From the NCBI GenBank assembly GCA_022393335.1, contig JAJEKB010019874.1, positions 210,918 to 274,917 on the forward strand: a DNA stretch of 64,000 nucleotides, given 5' to 3'. The notes under the pieces were generated by a model that was given only the letters and a program-made list of their open reading frames with translations, ran no database searches and was not told where the DNA came from. This stretch comes from Macrotrachela quadricornifera (lineage: Eukaryota; Rotifera; Eurotatoria; Philodinida; Philodinidae). Numbering within the stretch: position 1 is the first letter of the stretch; each line of letters opens with the position of its first letter. This document shows positions 10,680-22,540 of this stretch, in pieces. Position numbers and translations under genes: made by a program.

Positions 10680-11544
10680 CAAATGGGGTACGAAAAGTGT
10701 ACCTCAGAGGTACAGTTTTTTTTTGGGTACAAAATGACCAAATGGGGTATAATACCCCAAAATGGGGAGTCTATGTTTTTTTTAATTCAAATAGAATTTT
10801 GAAGAAAAAACAACCGTCCACTTTTAACAAGGCAAGCGAACTAAGGGGACTAATGAATTCTTGAATTCAGTATATATACATCTCATATATATAATACCTT
10901 TTTCTATAGGAGACAGGTGGGACTAAGGGGACTAAGGGGACTAAGGGGACTAAGGAGATTACAACAGTGTCAAACTTGAAAGTTGAATTCAAGTATTCAC
11001 CTATTACTTCAACTATTCAACTATCCAATTGTTGAATACTTGAAGACTTCAACTATTCCAGTATTGAAATCATTCAAAATTTCGCCATCTGGGACCCCGA
11101 CAAAGAATACCGCCTAATAGTCTAACATGACACCCTCACTCAGGATCCCCCTGTAGGCCCGCGTGGCACCCTCACGCTGGGTCGCGCCCTCTAGACTCAC
11201 GTAGCACCCTCACGCAGAGTCAGGTCCTCTAGACCCACGTGGCACTCTCACGCAGGGTCGCGCCCTCTAGGCCCACGTGGCACCCTCACGTAGGGTCGCG
11301 CTCTCTAACTCCATATGGCACCCTCACACGGGGTCGCGCCCTCCAGTCTTTCTAGTTGAATAGTTGAAAATTTCAAGTATTCAATAATTGAATACGTGAG
11401 TTCAAGTTTCAAATATTACATATATGTGCTTAGTCCCCTTACTCCCCTATTTCAATTTGAAATTAAATGCTTTTCTTCGGTTTAAATTCAAAATGAAATT
11501 AAATAGCCCATTGTTTGAAAAAGGGGGTACACTTGGCTGCCCTG
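10680..11544. repeat. Composite repeat: CAGGG-ended element with nested inverted repeats and minisatellite
   Basis: The right end (GGTACACTTGGCTGCCCTG, to 11544) and the left portion (ATGGGGTAC...CCTCAGAGGTACAG, from 10683) match, in opposite orientation, the element at 44660-44775. Inside, 10915-10955 carries four to five copies of GGGGACTAAG. Its complement (CTTAGTCCCC) appears at 11429-11440. A second inverted pair, (TCAAGTATTCA...TTCAACTATTCAAC) around 10988-11030 and its complement at 11350-11400, encloses the GC-rich minisatellite. This looks like one repeat inserted into another. Confidence 0.65.
11131..11350. repeat. 38-bp GC-rich minisatellite, six units
   Basis: CACCCTCAC starts units at 11131, 11167, 11205, 11243, 11281 and 11319 (spacings 36, 38, 38, 38, 38). 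The core is CCCACGTGGCACCCTCACG followed by CAGGGTCGCGCCCTCTAG. The block is far richer in G+C than its surroundings and includes palindromic CACGTG boxes. Confidence 0.9.
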
Positions 11545-11946
11545 ATTCAAACTATTATTTGAATATTAAAGAGCGTTAATACATTCTCAGATTGTAAAGT
11601 AAATATAGAGGCGACAAAGAAAATCAGTTGGCGTCTATATTTAATCTATGTAATGAAATATCGATTACTACATTTATAGATACCCGAAGATATAAAAAAA
11701 AAGCATAAATATTTACATACAGGTAATGGAAGAATAAAATAAATGAGAAGCAAAACTTGGTGTTAGTTAATGTAAATGTAGAAAATGATCAAATATCAAG
11801 CAAAATCTATATAAGAGTAGAAGAAGTATTTTATATTTTATTTTCTAAACACTACCAAAAAATAATTTTACACATTAAAAAGAGTAAGAATAAATTCAGT
11901 AGTTCATCAAGAATTATACTGAAGATATCTACAGATAAACGAAAGA

Positions 11947-12774
11947 ATGGACGATAGTTACTTAATATTGACTGTATTTCTGATGTTTATGACAACAACA
12001 ATAAAACCAATTACATCAGAACGCTGGACATTGACACCACCTTCATTACAGTCTGTTGATATATACAATGGATCAGCTCTTAATATTAGTTGGCAATATA
12101 GCACTGACGAAACTGAACCATCTATTGTACAACTATCCATTAATATTTACAGAATAAAACCTGTTAGTGTACGTCGAAAAGTTGTAATAATAGATGGACA
12201 CAAACGATTCAACTATACATCAATGTTGATTGTCGATAAAGACTTTTTAAAATCTAATGTATATTATTTTATCATTCTTGAATACGACACAACTTATTAT
12301 TATGGAACAAATCGATCACAACAATTTTCAATACATAGTTGGTACAGAATCATTAAAATGTCGAACACATCAATACCTAGTGGACAAACAAAAACAGATA
12401 TAACTTCAAATTCGGTTGTTGTTTCAATGATGTGGCCAATAGAAATACCCTATTTTGAACTTGAAATGAATGTCAAATTGGATGAAATGAACACATCATT
12501 ACCAATTAAAACTATTTCAAATGAAACATATTTGATTAAAATATATCAATTTCAGAATTTATTACCAAATACGGACTATCATCTTAGTAAAATATTTAAA
12601 CAAAAATATCTTTCAAATACTGACTGGACTAGATCAACAACATACACATCAACAATAAGAACTTTATCAACAGAATACACAACGACGTTGGCTTCATCTA
12701 CTTCAATGAAATTATCCTATAGAAAACTTTTCTGTTTTCTGTATTTTATATTTTGTCTTTTCAATTTATTTTGA
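11947..12774 (+). CDS. Secreted or membrane-anchored protein with fibronectin-type folds
   Basis: 275 codons, single exon. The first about 24 residues form a signal peptide (hydrophobic ILTVFLMFMTTTI). Residues 26-125 and about 140-245 look like two fibronectin type III-like beta-sandwich units. Both have proline/tryptophan starts (WTLTPPSLQS, ISWQY) and a late LLPNTDYHL, the classic FN3 'L.P.T.Y' motif. Several N-glycosylation sequons (NGS, NIS, NYT, NRS, NTS, NET) support an extracellular location. A Thr/Ser-rich stalk (TTYTSTIRTLSTEYTTTLASSTS) is followed by a C-terminal hydrophobic stretch ending in LFNLF, which fits a GPI-anchor signal or a single membrane anchor. AATAAA occurs at about 12887. 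Ligand and role unknown. Family assignment rests on motif shape only. Confidence 0.65.
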   Translation: MDDSYLILTVFLMFMTTTIKPITSERWTLTPPSLQSVDIYNGSALNISWQYSTDETEPSIVQLSINIYRIKPVSVRRKVVIIDGHKRFNYTSMLIVDKDFLKSNVYYFIILEYDTTYYYGTNRSQQFSIHSWYRIIKMSNTSIPSGQTKTDITSNSVVVSMMWPIEIPYFELEMNVKLDEMNTSLPIKTISNETYLIKIYQFQNLLPNTDYHLSKIFKQKYLSNTDWTRSTTYTSTIRTLSTEYTTTLASSTSMKLSYRKLFCFLYFIFCLFNLF

Positions 12775-13996
12775 TCTAGATAAACTTAACAAGCTATGAC
12801 TTTCAAATAATAACGATACGAATTTTCAAGTTTTTCACAGTAAAAATGGTTTTTGTCTTGATTGTTTTAATCAAAAGTATTTCTTTAAATAAAAAAGTGG
12901 ATCAATCAGTAACGAAGATGGAGGAAGTGAAGGTGTAACGTGCACTCACTATCTAACAGAGAAAATTAAAAATTCTTTTTTTTTCTGTCAACTTTCCTCA
13001 TGAAAATATATCGTGAGCCACCGGTGGCTCATATCGCCTCGCATGTGTTAATAAAAACGTTCGAAATTTGTATATGTATATATGTGTCGAAAACGAAAAC
13101 TCCATGCATGTATTGTTGTCCTACATTTATCGAAAAAAGGATGCAAGTATCTCATCTCATTTAACTTGCATGATCTTCTATATAATGCGACGAATTAAAA
13201 AAATATAAATAGACTCTCTTGTCTAACTATTTTTATTTCAACAATAATCAATTATAATCTTTAGTTAATTGTATTTCAGATTGCAAGTCTTTACTTTTTT
13301 TCTATGATATTAAATGTTCTTGTATTGTTTAGTCGAAAGAATCATGCATCTGTCTAAGAGTGAGCTCTTTCAAAATTTGTTTTTTCCATCTTTCGATCTT
13401 TTAAAATAAACATATAGATCATGATTTCCAATGAAAAACAATTGTCAGTTATTGTTTAGATGAAGAAAAATATACGATTGTTTTTTCAGTACCCCCCTCT
13501 CCCCATATGAAGCTACAGGAGGGGAGCTTCTATTAAGTCTCAAAAAAGCTTCGTAAACTGCCTGTAAAAAGGTTTGTAAAGTTTTTTTTAGAGATTTTCA
13601 AGGTTTTTATGGATTTCCCAAATGTTACCACAGCTAGATGAGAGTCGGCCAAATTTTTACTGGAAAATCGAAAATTTTAACAGTTTTAGCATGACAATCC
13701 GAAAAAAATCGTGATATTTTAAAATTTTTTTTGAAAAATTAGGAAGGCTTCTAATACGTCAAACACGTTGTTCATCTCAGAGAGGCTTCTAATAAGGAGG
13801 GGGGGGGGAGACTTAATTACTGTAAACTATAGAATCATTTTGAAGGATTGTTTGTATTATTTTCTCATTACCAACATAAATTACCTTAAATAAACAATAC
13901 ATGATTTTTTTTTCAGAATCTAAAGAAAACTGATCGAACAACAAATAAAACTCATCATTTCCATTTTACACCTCATCTGTCGCACATACAAACACA
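12775..13996. other. Intergenic; perfect palindrome and G/C-tract repeat
   Basis: No gene seen. 13014-13031 is a perfect 18-bp palindrome, TGAGCCACCGGTGGCTCA. From 13488 (CAGTACCCCCCTC) to 13832 (...GACTTAATTACTG) lies a 345-bp segment. It has C/G tracts near both ends, partly complementary termini and the word GCTTCTA(A)TA repeated. It may be a small transposon remnant. Confidence 0.5.
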
Positions 13997-16900
13997 ATGC
14001 AAATTTTGAAAGCTTTTTTTTTGACTGTTTTCTTCATAACTATTCATGGTTTGTCAAATTTCTATTAGTAGTATACTTTATTATATCTATTAATATATTT
14101 TTAGGTCCAATTACTGTATTATCAAGTTATTCTTGTTCTCAAAATGATTTTACTATCGAGTTTAGCCTTTTTTATTCAAATCATTCTGCATGGCAACCTT
14201 CATTGAATTGCTCTCTTACATTATGTAATGTTAACAACAATAGTTGTCGTTCATCCGAAACCCCTTGCTTTGATTACCGTACAATCAATAATACTAGTTA
14301 TTGTGCACCTGCAAGTCTTTGCTCAATCTTAGATCCTTGTGACAATATTACGTATACATGTGCATCAAACACGTCTGTATGTATTATCAATTCATGTTGT
14401 TTACCAAAGACAGTATGTTTACCACTAGCATGGCGTGCCTTATGTTCATCCACATGTAATTTTGACTGATAAAAGATGTTTTTTATAATAAGTAGAAAAT
14501 TTTAGTAACTACGACCTCAATTATCAGCAGCGTAACGACGTGGTCAATTAATGAAACATCAACAACAACAGTAACGACACAAACATCTGCAGGTATAAAA
14601 ATAAAATTTTTCATACAATGGTCTATTTGATTTCATTATGAATTTTAAAAAAAATCGCACTCGATTTGAAACTGAAATGAGAGACTAGGGGAACTTAGAA
14701 TTATCCATGATTATATATGTCGTATAGCCTCGAGTCTTCCTTCTCTACTAGTAGAGCACTATTCTGAAAAAAAAGGAGTTTTGCAGAATAATTTTTGGTT
14801 CTGTACATGCTGCAGAACCAATTTACAGTTCTGTATAATAGTAGAAAACCCTGAAAGATTCCGCCGAAATAATGTTGAACCGTATAAGGTTCTGTCAAAA
14901 ATATCTTGAATCATAAACAGCTGTCTGTCTCAGAGTGCTAAATCGGACAAGTTCTTTTTAACATGCCTGAATTTTGTAAGGTTCTGTTAAAAAGAATATT
15001 AAAACATAAAACGTTCTTTGCCCAAAAGAACCGAACTGAAAAGATTACGTCCAACAATACTGAAAAAAATGAGCCTACCAAACCCCCAAAAAAGATTCGA
15101 TAGATTTGTAAACGATAGCAGATGTACTGAAAGTTTGAAAAAGTGAATAAAAAAAATCTCCGAAACCTTTAAGGGATCTTCCTCTAGATACACGGAAAGA
15201 TCCTTTTTTCTTCGGAACCTTTTTAAGTTCCGTAGAGCAAAAAAAAAAGGTTTTGTAGGCAAATACGAAACTTAAATTTTTTGTATTAAATATGATAGTT
15301 TCATACAAAACTCAGCATGAAATCCTGAGGTTTAGTACGAAACTTTAAAAGCTCCGTATCTGCCAACAAAACCTTTCTTTGCTCTACGGAACTTAAAAAG
15401 GTTCTGAGGATAAAAAGGATCTTTTCGTGAACCTAGAGGAAGATCTTTTAAAGGTTTCGGAGATTTTTTTTATTCGTTTTTTCAAACTTTCCATACATGT
15501 AGAACTTAAAGACTCTACTCAAGTATTAAAAATTTTACTTGAGTTTTCAACTATTCGACTATTAAAAGTTTTAATACTCGAGTTTTCAACTATTCAACGT
15601 GAGGGTGAGGGCCCGAGGGGTGAGGTTATGGGTGGAGATGAGGATGTGGGTGAGGGTGTCAAAGAACCGGTACCTGTAGGCTGCAACCACATGCTACGGA
15701 CAGCATCCTGCAGGCGGCGTCCTCTGCAGAGCATCCTGCAGGCAGCATCCTACAGGCGGTGTCCTCTGCAGAGCATCGTGCAGGCAGCATCCTATAGTAG
15801 CATCCTTAATCTATCATATAGTAATAGTTGAAAAATTGAAAACTCGAATACTCGAGTATTAAAACTTTTAAAAGTTGAACAGTTGAAAAGTTTAAAACTC
15901 GAGTAAAATTTTAATACTCGAACCCAGTTAACGAATTCTACACTACTGGATTTCTAAAGATATTCAATCACGATAGGAGTTGAGCCAATGATCACTAGAT
16001 AGGGTCGACTACAACGTCATCCATGCTAGCTTGGCTCCCAAAGTTTTTTATTCTTACAATTCAGTGGTAAAAGATGTGTCTTGATGAGATCCGTCTTATA
16101 GATAAATAAGCCTAAGACCTCGTACATCAAGTGAGAAAAATCCAAAATACCACCGTCCCGCAGTGTAATATTGCTTCGAATTTGCTCAGTTTTTGAATTC
16201 TATCACTTCTTTTTCATAAATAAATTCACCATTTTCTGAAGCAAATAAACAAAAACTAAAGAAAGTCAAAGCAAGAATTATTATATGTAATGAATATTTT
16301 TCTGGCCAATAGTAATTTACGGACTTAGAACGTGCCTAGACTAGATCAACTTAGAATTTTCAGATCCGGATCTGAATCCGTACCCGGCGAGCTCTAGTTG
16401 ACACATTATAGGATGACTCATACGTCTTATTTACTTTTTGAAGTACACATAACTCTCGGATCTAAATTCGAGGTTTCCGCATTTATTTTACACAAAGGAT
16501 AACTTTTTTTACAAAAAACATTTTTTTATAAGGGTTGACCGAAGGGTAATCGGGGTCGAGGAACTCGAATCTAACATTAATTTTTTAAAATTTTTTTGAG
16601 GATCAATTTTTCAAATGAAAGACATTTTTTTAACAAAAAATAGTCGTTTTTTGATGAAGTTTGGTCGAAGACAGTTGAGATCGAGAAATTTGCATCTGGC
16701 TTCGGTTTTTTTAATCTTATAAGTGAATAGCTTGACGGTAGTTTAGAAACACGATTTCTACGAGAAAGAGACGAGCGAGTCTTTAGACGGGCGTTACTTG
16801 TTTCTAGCAAAGGGAATAAATATATTTATTTTTCATAACCTATTGAATGTTACGCTTCTTTGTTAGGATCATTTGTAAATATTTTGAAATGATTTGTGAT

Positions 16901-19900
16901 GATGCTTTTAATATGAATGTTAATTACTAACATTCATTTATCAGTGGTAGATATATAAGTATATTCGCTAAAAATATTGTAAAGATATTCAATTTTTTCA
17001 TGGACTGGCGATTTCAGAAAATTCTTTCAATGCTTTAGTGCAGTTTTACTATATTTGATTAGAAAAGTTGTAAGTGTCTATCCAAATATCTCCTCCATTA
17101 TCAAGTGACTTAATGTGGCATTATCAGTTATTTAACGAATTAATGTGAACGAAAAATTTGTATTTCACAAATTTCCTCATTTTTTTTTTATAAGTAGCTG
17201 TCTTAGTGTATCCCCAACTAAAAACTGAAAGTTTTTATCCAAGATCAATTTTTTTGTTGATTCTATGTTGTCGTCCACAAAAATAATGTGCATAGTATAT
17301 TTTGAGTTTATTTCTTTCGCTAAAAGATCGAAATTATAGATCAATCTTTTAATTATGTTTAAATGTAGCTGTATTTTTAATGTTTGATTTTCAAGCCAAT
17401 ACTTATTCAACTCATCTTTTGTGCATTTATTAGGATCAACAACGTCTACGTCATCATCAACAACGTCTACATCATCATCAACAGATTCAACAACGTCTAC
17501 GTCATCATCAACAACGTCTACAACATCATCAACAGATTCAACAACGTCTACNNNNNNNNNNTCATCAACAACGTCTACAACATCATCAACAGATTCAACA
17601 ACGTCTACAACATCATCAACAACTTCAACGACGTCTACAACATCATCAAGTGCTACATCAAGTAAGACATTTAACAGTATTATTTTTAATGTAATGTATA
17701 GATAATTTAGTTGAGAATAGAGAATTAAAAATTTAGTATCGCTGATTCTGACGAGATGTAAATGTAAAATTGACATATTCTCAGTTACTTAAGTAAACAA
17801 AACATAATATATTTCTGAATATGTCAGACATCTTTCATCATTATGAATAATTCGGAGTGAATGCTCTGGTGATGTTTGATGTTAGGATTTTAGGCGTATT
17901 ATTCATTTATTTCGGTCCAATTTTGTGAGAGGCGAATTTCCATCCTTGTGGGACACGTGTTATGGACAAAGAAACATAACTAAAAGAGATAAGTTGTGTT
18001 GTATCCATTTCTGATTTGAGAAAAAAAACTCTAAATTGAATTTATTCTTATTATTTGAGTACATTTACATATCTTGCTTGGTCTCTTTTTATTGTTTCGT
18101 TCTATCTTTTGATTGATAAAGTTATCTGTTGGCATTGATTGTAGTATCTATTATAGGCCATGGTACATTAGCATGTGTTGAATACTTTCGTAGAGAGATC
18201 CGAAAACGTTCTCGATCATTTTGAAAGATTCTTTAATATTTAATTTGCTTATGGTGACGTTGGCGAAACTGAAATATGTCATGATAAGATTATACAGAGA
18301 TAATATATAAATTTCACAAAATCTTAAAACAAGTTAAATGTATTCAAAAGTAAGAAAGATGAATAAGAATATAAATGATAGAGAGGAAGTGATTTATATA
18401 ATAATAATAACAATCTGTTGAATATTCTCGATTATGATAATTTTATCTAGATATATTTCTGCATTAAAAAAGGATCTCTCAATCAAAATTGAATTCTATA
18501 TATTAAATACTTTGTGTGCCATTGTATGAGAGAGTGTTTATTGATCCTTCCTCATTCTCGTTAAAGATACAATCAAGGGAACAAAAGCGACACTGCATTT
18601 ACTTCAAAATTTTTTTAAGTACGAGAAAAAAATTTTGTTTCTTAAAAAAATGAATCAACAAAAAACATTTGAATTTGTGAACGATCCATAGAAAGTATTT
18701 ATCATTTCACAAAATATTGAATAATTTTGAAATATCGAAAAAAAAATACTTAATACGATAATTCATAAGGTTGATTATTAAACTAGTTTTTATAATTTAA
18801 GAAATAACATGAATATAAATTCAATATTCACTTTTTGATTATTCAAGACAAAACAATAATTTGAATTATATTTTTATTTAGTTACTTTACCTCCACTAGT
18901 AAATCCTTGTACGTATATATAGAATAATGATTTTAGTCAAATATCTACGTATTTTTCTCTTTAGGTACTAATGGAATATATTGGAATACAACATATAGCA
19001 GATATGCAGGTACAGCTTCATCAGGTACCAATCTGAATCAATTATTTTTCCCAACTGGTTTATCATTTGATTCAAATGATAATTTATATATTACTGATAG
19101 TGGTAATAATCGTGTATTGAAATATGTATTAGGAGCTACTAGTGGAATAATAGTAGCCGGAAATGGGACAGGTGGAAATACTTTAAATCAACTCTTTTCA
19201 AATGCATCAAGTTATAATTTCATTGATTCAAGTCAAAATCTTTATATAAGTGACACATATAATAATCGAATTGTTCTTTGGTCAAATGGTAGTACTACTG
19301 GTATAATGGTAGCTGGAAATGGATCTTATGGAACTGGGCTAAGTCAATTAGCATTTCCCTATGGTGTATGGATTGATTCAAATTCAAATATATTCATAGC
19401 AGAATATCAAATTCATCGTGTAACTAAATGGAATTCAAGTGCGACATCAGGAATTCTTGTTGCTGGTGGAAATGGAGCAGGTAAAATCAATATAAAAATA
19501 TTTTTTTCTTTGCTTATTTTCATTTTGATAATTAGGTGCTGCACGAGACAAATTATCATATCCTACTGGTTTATATTATGATGAAGTAAATCAAGATTTA
19601 TATATTGCCAATTCTGGTAGTAGTGCTACAGTGATAAGATGGAGAGTTGGTCATTCAAATGGTACAGTTATAGCTGGAACTCTAGGAATTCCAGGATTAA
19701 ATTTAACTCTATTAAATAGTCCAATGGGTATAACACTAGATCAATGGAATAATTTATATGTTGCTGATCGTGGGAATAATCGAATTCAATTATTTTGCAA
19801 TGGGAATTTAATAGGTATTACAATAGCAGGTACTGGTACTAATGGTTCTTATTTAGCTAGTCCATATGATGTTAAATTGGATTCAAGACTTAATTTGTAC

Positions 19901-19951
19901 GTTTCTGAAAATACTGGATATGCTGTTAGAAAATTTGGTAAATTATTCTGA
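13997..19951 (+). CDS. Secreted Cys-rich / Ser-Thr-linker / NHL beta-propeller protein (six exons)
   Basis: Exons 13997-14048, 14105-14455, 14506-14592, 17434-17661, 18965-19480 and 19536-19951 join in one frame. Every intron falls after the first base of a codon with GT-AG borders. The product is about 549 residues, counting the 10-N gap as given. Residues 1-18 are a signal peptide. Residues 19-135 are a Cys-rich extracellular region with sequons. Residues about 135-240 are a Ser/Thr-rich, mucin-like linker made of repeated TTSTSS/STDS units. Residues about 240-549 hold six NHL repeats (pattern FP.GL..D...NLYI.D..NNR), enough for one six-bladed propeller. NHL propellers bind proteins or RNA; with a signal peptide, extracellular binding is likely. 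Introns 3 (2.8 kb) and 4 (1.3 kb) are long, and intron 3 is filled with repeats. Confidence 0.85.
15121..15500. repeat. Large near-perfect palindrome in intron 3 of the NHL gene
   Basis: The left arm from 15121 (containing AATCTCCGAAACCTTTAA and AACCTTTTTAAGTTCCGTAG) is matched in reverse complement by the right arm ending at 15500 (TTAAAAAGGTTCTGAGG...TTAAAGGTTTCGGAGATTT). Arms exceed 140 bp with few mismatches and meet around 15308. It directly abuts the inverted-repeat element beginning at 15499. Confidence 0.85.
15499..15942. mobile_element. Inverted-repeat element with GC-rich repetitive core, copy A
   Basis: The ends are long imperfect inverted repeats, about 80 bp or more, built of the words GAGTATTAAAATTTTACT, CGAGTTTTCAACTATTC. 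The outermost bases read GTAGAAC at the left and GAATTCTAC at the right. The core is GC-rich and repetitive. First comes GTGAGGGTGAGGG-type sequence, then repeated TGCAGGCAGCATCCT / GGCGTCCTCTGCAGAGC units (about 15690-15800). Copy B at 31478-31827 has the same ends and related core in the opposite orientation. No protein-coding gene is inside, so any movement would need help from another element. Confidence 0.7.
16490..16800. repeat. Diverged relative of the 133-bp repeat with CAAGTAACG end
   Basis: In reverse complement, this copy shows the same order as 41293-41580. CAAGTAACGCCCGTC...GACTCGCTC...CTCTTTCTCGTAG is followed by GTGTTTCTAAACTA, then A/T-run blocks carrying CTCGACCCCGATTACCCTTCGG. 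That last block is the complex half of the 133-bp unit seen at 2592-3034. It lies in intron 3 of the NHL gene. Confidence 0.7.
17434..17661 (+). repeat. Coding microsatellite-like repeat (Ser/Thr linker exon) with N gap
   Basis: Exon 4 of the NHL gene is built from ACGTCTAC(A/G)(A/T)CATCATCAACA and ACAGATTCAACA units. The gap of 10 Ns (17552-17561) replaces a spacer that is 4 bases (AACA or GTCA) in neighbouring units. The reading frame therefore survives the nominal gap (4 + 6), but the real number of units is unknown. The antisense frame rich in Asp/Val is a shadow. Confidence 0.8.
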
Positions 19952-21229
19952 GATCTATGAACTGATTTAATTCTTTTCATGTATCTTCATTTCTTTTTCG
20001 TCTGTGTAGATTTTCAGTGTGTCTCGATTTTGCACTCTTGTATACTCAAATAAATATTTTTCGACTAATAAATCATTAAAAAAAAAAGGATTTTTATTAA
20101 TAAATAGAAAAATCAAAACCTGATATATTCAATATATTTTGAGAAATGTAATACAAAAGATGCACATTATCAAAAGCTAATGACAACTGATTCTGTATGC
20201 GATATCGAACGGTATGAAAGATTTTCAACCTCTCGTTTATCAGAAGTCGTTGATATCGTTTGAGAAATGTTTACTCTCCGTCAAGAGGCATCTATTAGAA
20301 AGTGATTTCATACATTATATAACTCTGACTGGAAAGATAATTGACTAGAACTGTTTGAAAATATTTTATGATCTGATGAGCCTATTTTCCATGTCGGGGT
20401 GATCAAGATTTAAGTGTGATGATTGAGAAGATACAATTAAAACTGAAAATGATGGTATGATGTGGATCTATTTCGACGAAAATTATTGATCTACATCTGT
20501 TATAAAACACCATGAATTGTTAATATTATTTGGCCCTCGATCGATAAATCGTGCGGTTAATCGCGATTTATGGGAAGTGTGTTGACTAATTAGTAAACAT
20601 TATCCGTTTGGACTTTCTCCTTAACTACAACTGTACCCATACCGCCATTAGCATCTCATATACCTATCCCCATAATGGGTATACTACTATATCTATATCC
20701 TTATGAATATTTCTAATATGATAATACCCTTGTAGAATAAGATTCATGACTCACAGTAATAATCAGCAAGAGCATCTTAATACAGTTTAACTTCCCTCAC
20801 CTCAGAAACTAATTTCTTTATTTCTCATTCGGGTTAAACCTTTATTGGTCAGAAGTAGCCTTCATACGGAGAAGGTTTTCAACATAAGATTACTAGCTAA
20901 ACATGTCGGCATAGTTTTCAAATTGTAGAGTGCTCTCAGGACTAAGTCATAATCGAGTATGATTTTTTGAAAATACTTCTTCAAAAAAATCTTCAAATCT
21001 CAAGTGCTAACAAAAATAACGTTTACATCGAGTTTCTCCAAATCGCATGAAACTTCCGGCGTTTGTAGATAATATAGAGGTATTAAGATTCTATGTCATC
21101 GAAATCGGATCATTTTTAGCGATTGAAGCAAAAAAATCGGTGATTTTCTATTGATCTCAATGACAATACCAATATAAATAGATAAGTTTTATTTATAAAA
21201 TAAATCTTTCATTTTTTTTCCGATCAACA
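19952..21229. other. Intergenic with NHL-gene poly(A) signal
   Basis: AATAAA at 20049-20054 probably ends the NHL transcript. No coding sequence is recognised in the rest. A short hairpin (ATAAATCG...CGATTTAT, about 20543-20570) is the only structure noted. Confidence 0.5.
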
Positions 21230-22540
21230 CTAATATCTGAATCTACGTGGTATAAACAATCGACAAAGTGTCGTTCGTAATTCTTTCGATGTCGAAACAT
21301 ATACAAGAACATCTACTGCTGAATTCGAATATCCTAACCATGAAAATATACTAAATAACAATTCATAATATCGTTCGTCTTTTAAACGAATAAGAAATAT
21401 ACCACTTAGAGCAAAATAAACAAAATACGGTAACCAACAAATAATAAATGCGCCCATGATAATACCAATAAATTTTGCTGCTTTTTGATTTTTTGAAAAT
21501 TTTTTCCAAAATGTATTTGCTTCGGAATAATTTCTTTTTATCTTATTCATCGATTTCTTTCCATTATCATTAGTGAATAATTCTATATTTGGATTGTGAT
21601 ATTTTCCATGATGAATACGAATAGTTATTAATTCAGGTGATAATTGACGATTTTCTACTAATTCAACAGATATTTCATCATTTGTTGTTGTTCGATTTTT
21701 AATTGAAGTTTGTTTACAAAAAAATTTTCGAATAAATGATTTTTCTAATTTACTTTCTCGATGATGATGATGATGTTTATATCCATAAGAAAGAGCTAAT
21801 GCTTGTTTTCTTGCTGCTAAATATGTTCGAATATAAATATAAATCATAACAATTAATGGTAAATAAAATGATACAATTGATATAAATAATACATAATAAA
21901 AATTATTTGGAAAATCACATTCTTTAAATAACCATGGAGATGTTACAATCATTTCATCGAACATCATTGATTGTCCTACAAAACAAGAAATAATCTATAT
22001 ATATATTCTTCGTTTGGTTTTTAACGTACGAGATATTGCTTGTGTTGTTCCAAAATAAATTCCTGGTGGAAATGAAATAATTGCTGAACATATCCATATC
22101 ATTGGTATTACATAATACCATTTTTTTGATAAAAATGAATTCGGATATTCAATTGGTTTTGTTATAGCATTATAACGATCTAAACCAATTGCACATAAAC
22201 CAAATATAGATGCTGTTGTTGCAAATATATCCATTGAATGCCAATAATCACATAAAAATGTAAGATATCGAGGAAATAACCAATATTCATCATGAGTCAT
22301 TTCGAATATAAATGCAAATGGCATAACTATTAATCCAACAAGAAGATCAGAAAATGCTAATGAACCAATATAATAATGTGTTGATGTATGTAATGTTGAT
22401 TTACGAATAATAGCATAAATAATTAATATATTACCTATTATAGTTAATAAACATAATAATAAGAGAATAAAACCTATTGGATATGCTTCCCATTCTATAT
22501 CAATTATTGTAATATTGGTTGTTAATGAAAATAATTGCAT
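21230..22540 (-). CDS. Class A (amine-type) G-protein-coupled receptor, two exons
   Basis: Exon 1 is 22540-22030 and exon 2 is 21975-21230 on the minus strand. A 54-base GT-AG intron after codon base 1 separates them, giving 418 residues. Seven membrane segments are visible. TM1 has GNILI, TM2 LAFSDLLVG, TM3 CDYWHSMDIF (the Asp that binds amines in aminergic receptors) followed by DRY, TM6 CWLPYF and TM7 WLGYSNSA. Cys before TM3 and in loop 2 (KECDF) can form the usual disulfide. A long intracellular loop 3 of about 125 residues is basic, with a HHHHH run. The usual NPxxY of TM7 reads DVLVY, a marked departure at the activation switch. TM5 lacks the Ser cluster of catecholamine receptors. Ligand unknown; a dopamine/octopamine/serotonin-type relative is likely. 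Confidence 0.88.

Noticed and set aside
17177..17776. 199-codon minus-strand Asp/Val-rich frame
   Set aside because: Antisense shadow of the Ser/Thr linker repeat; the plus strand has matching splice sites and phase.
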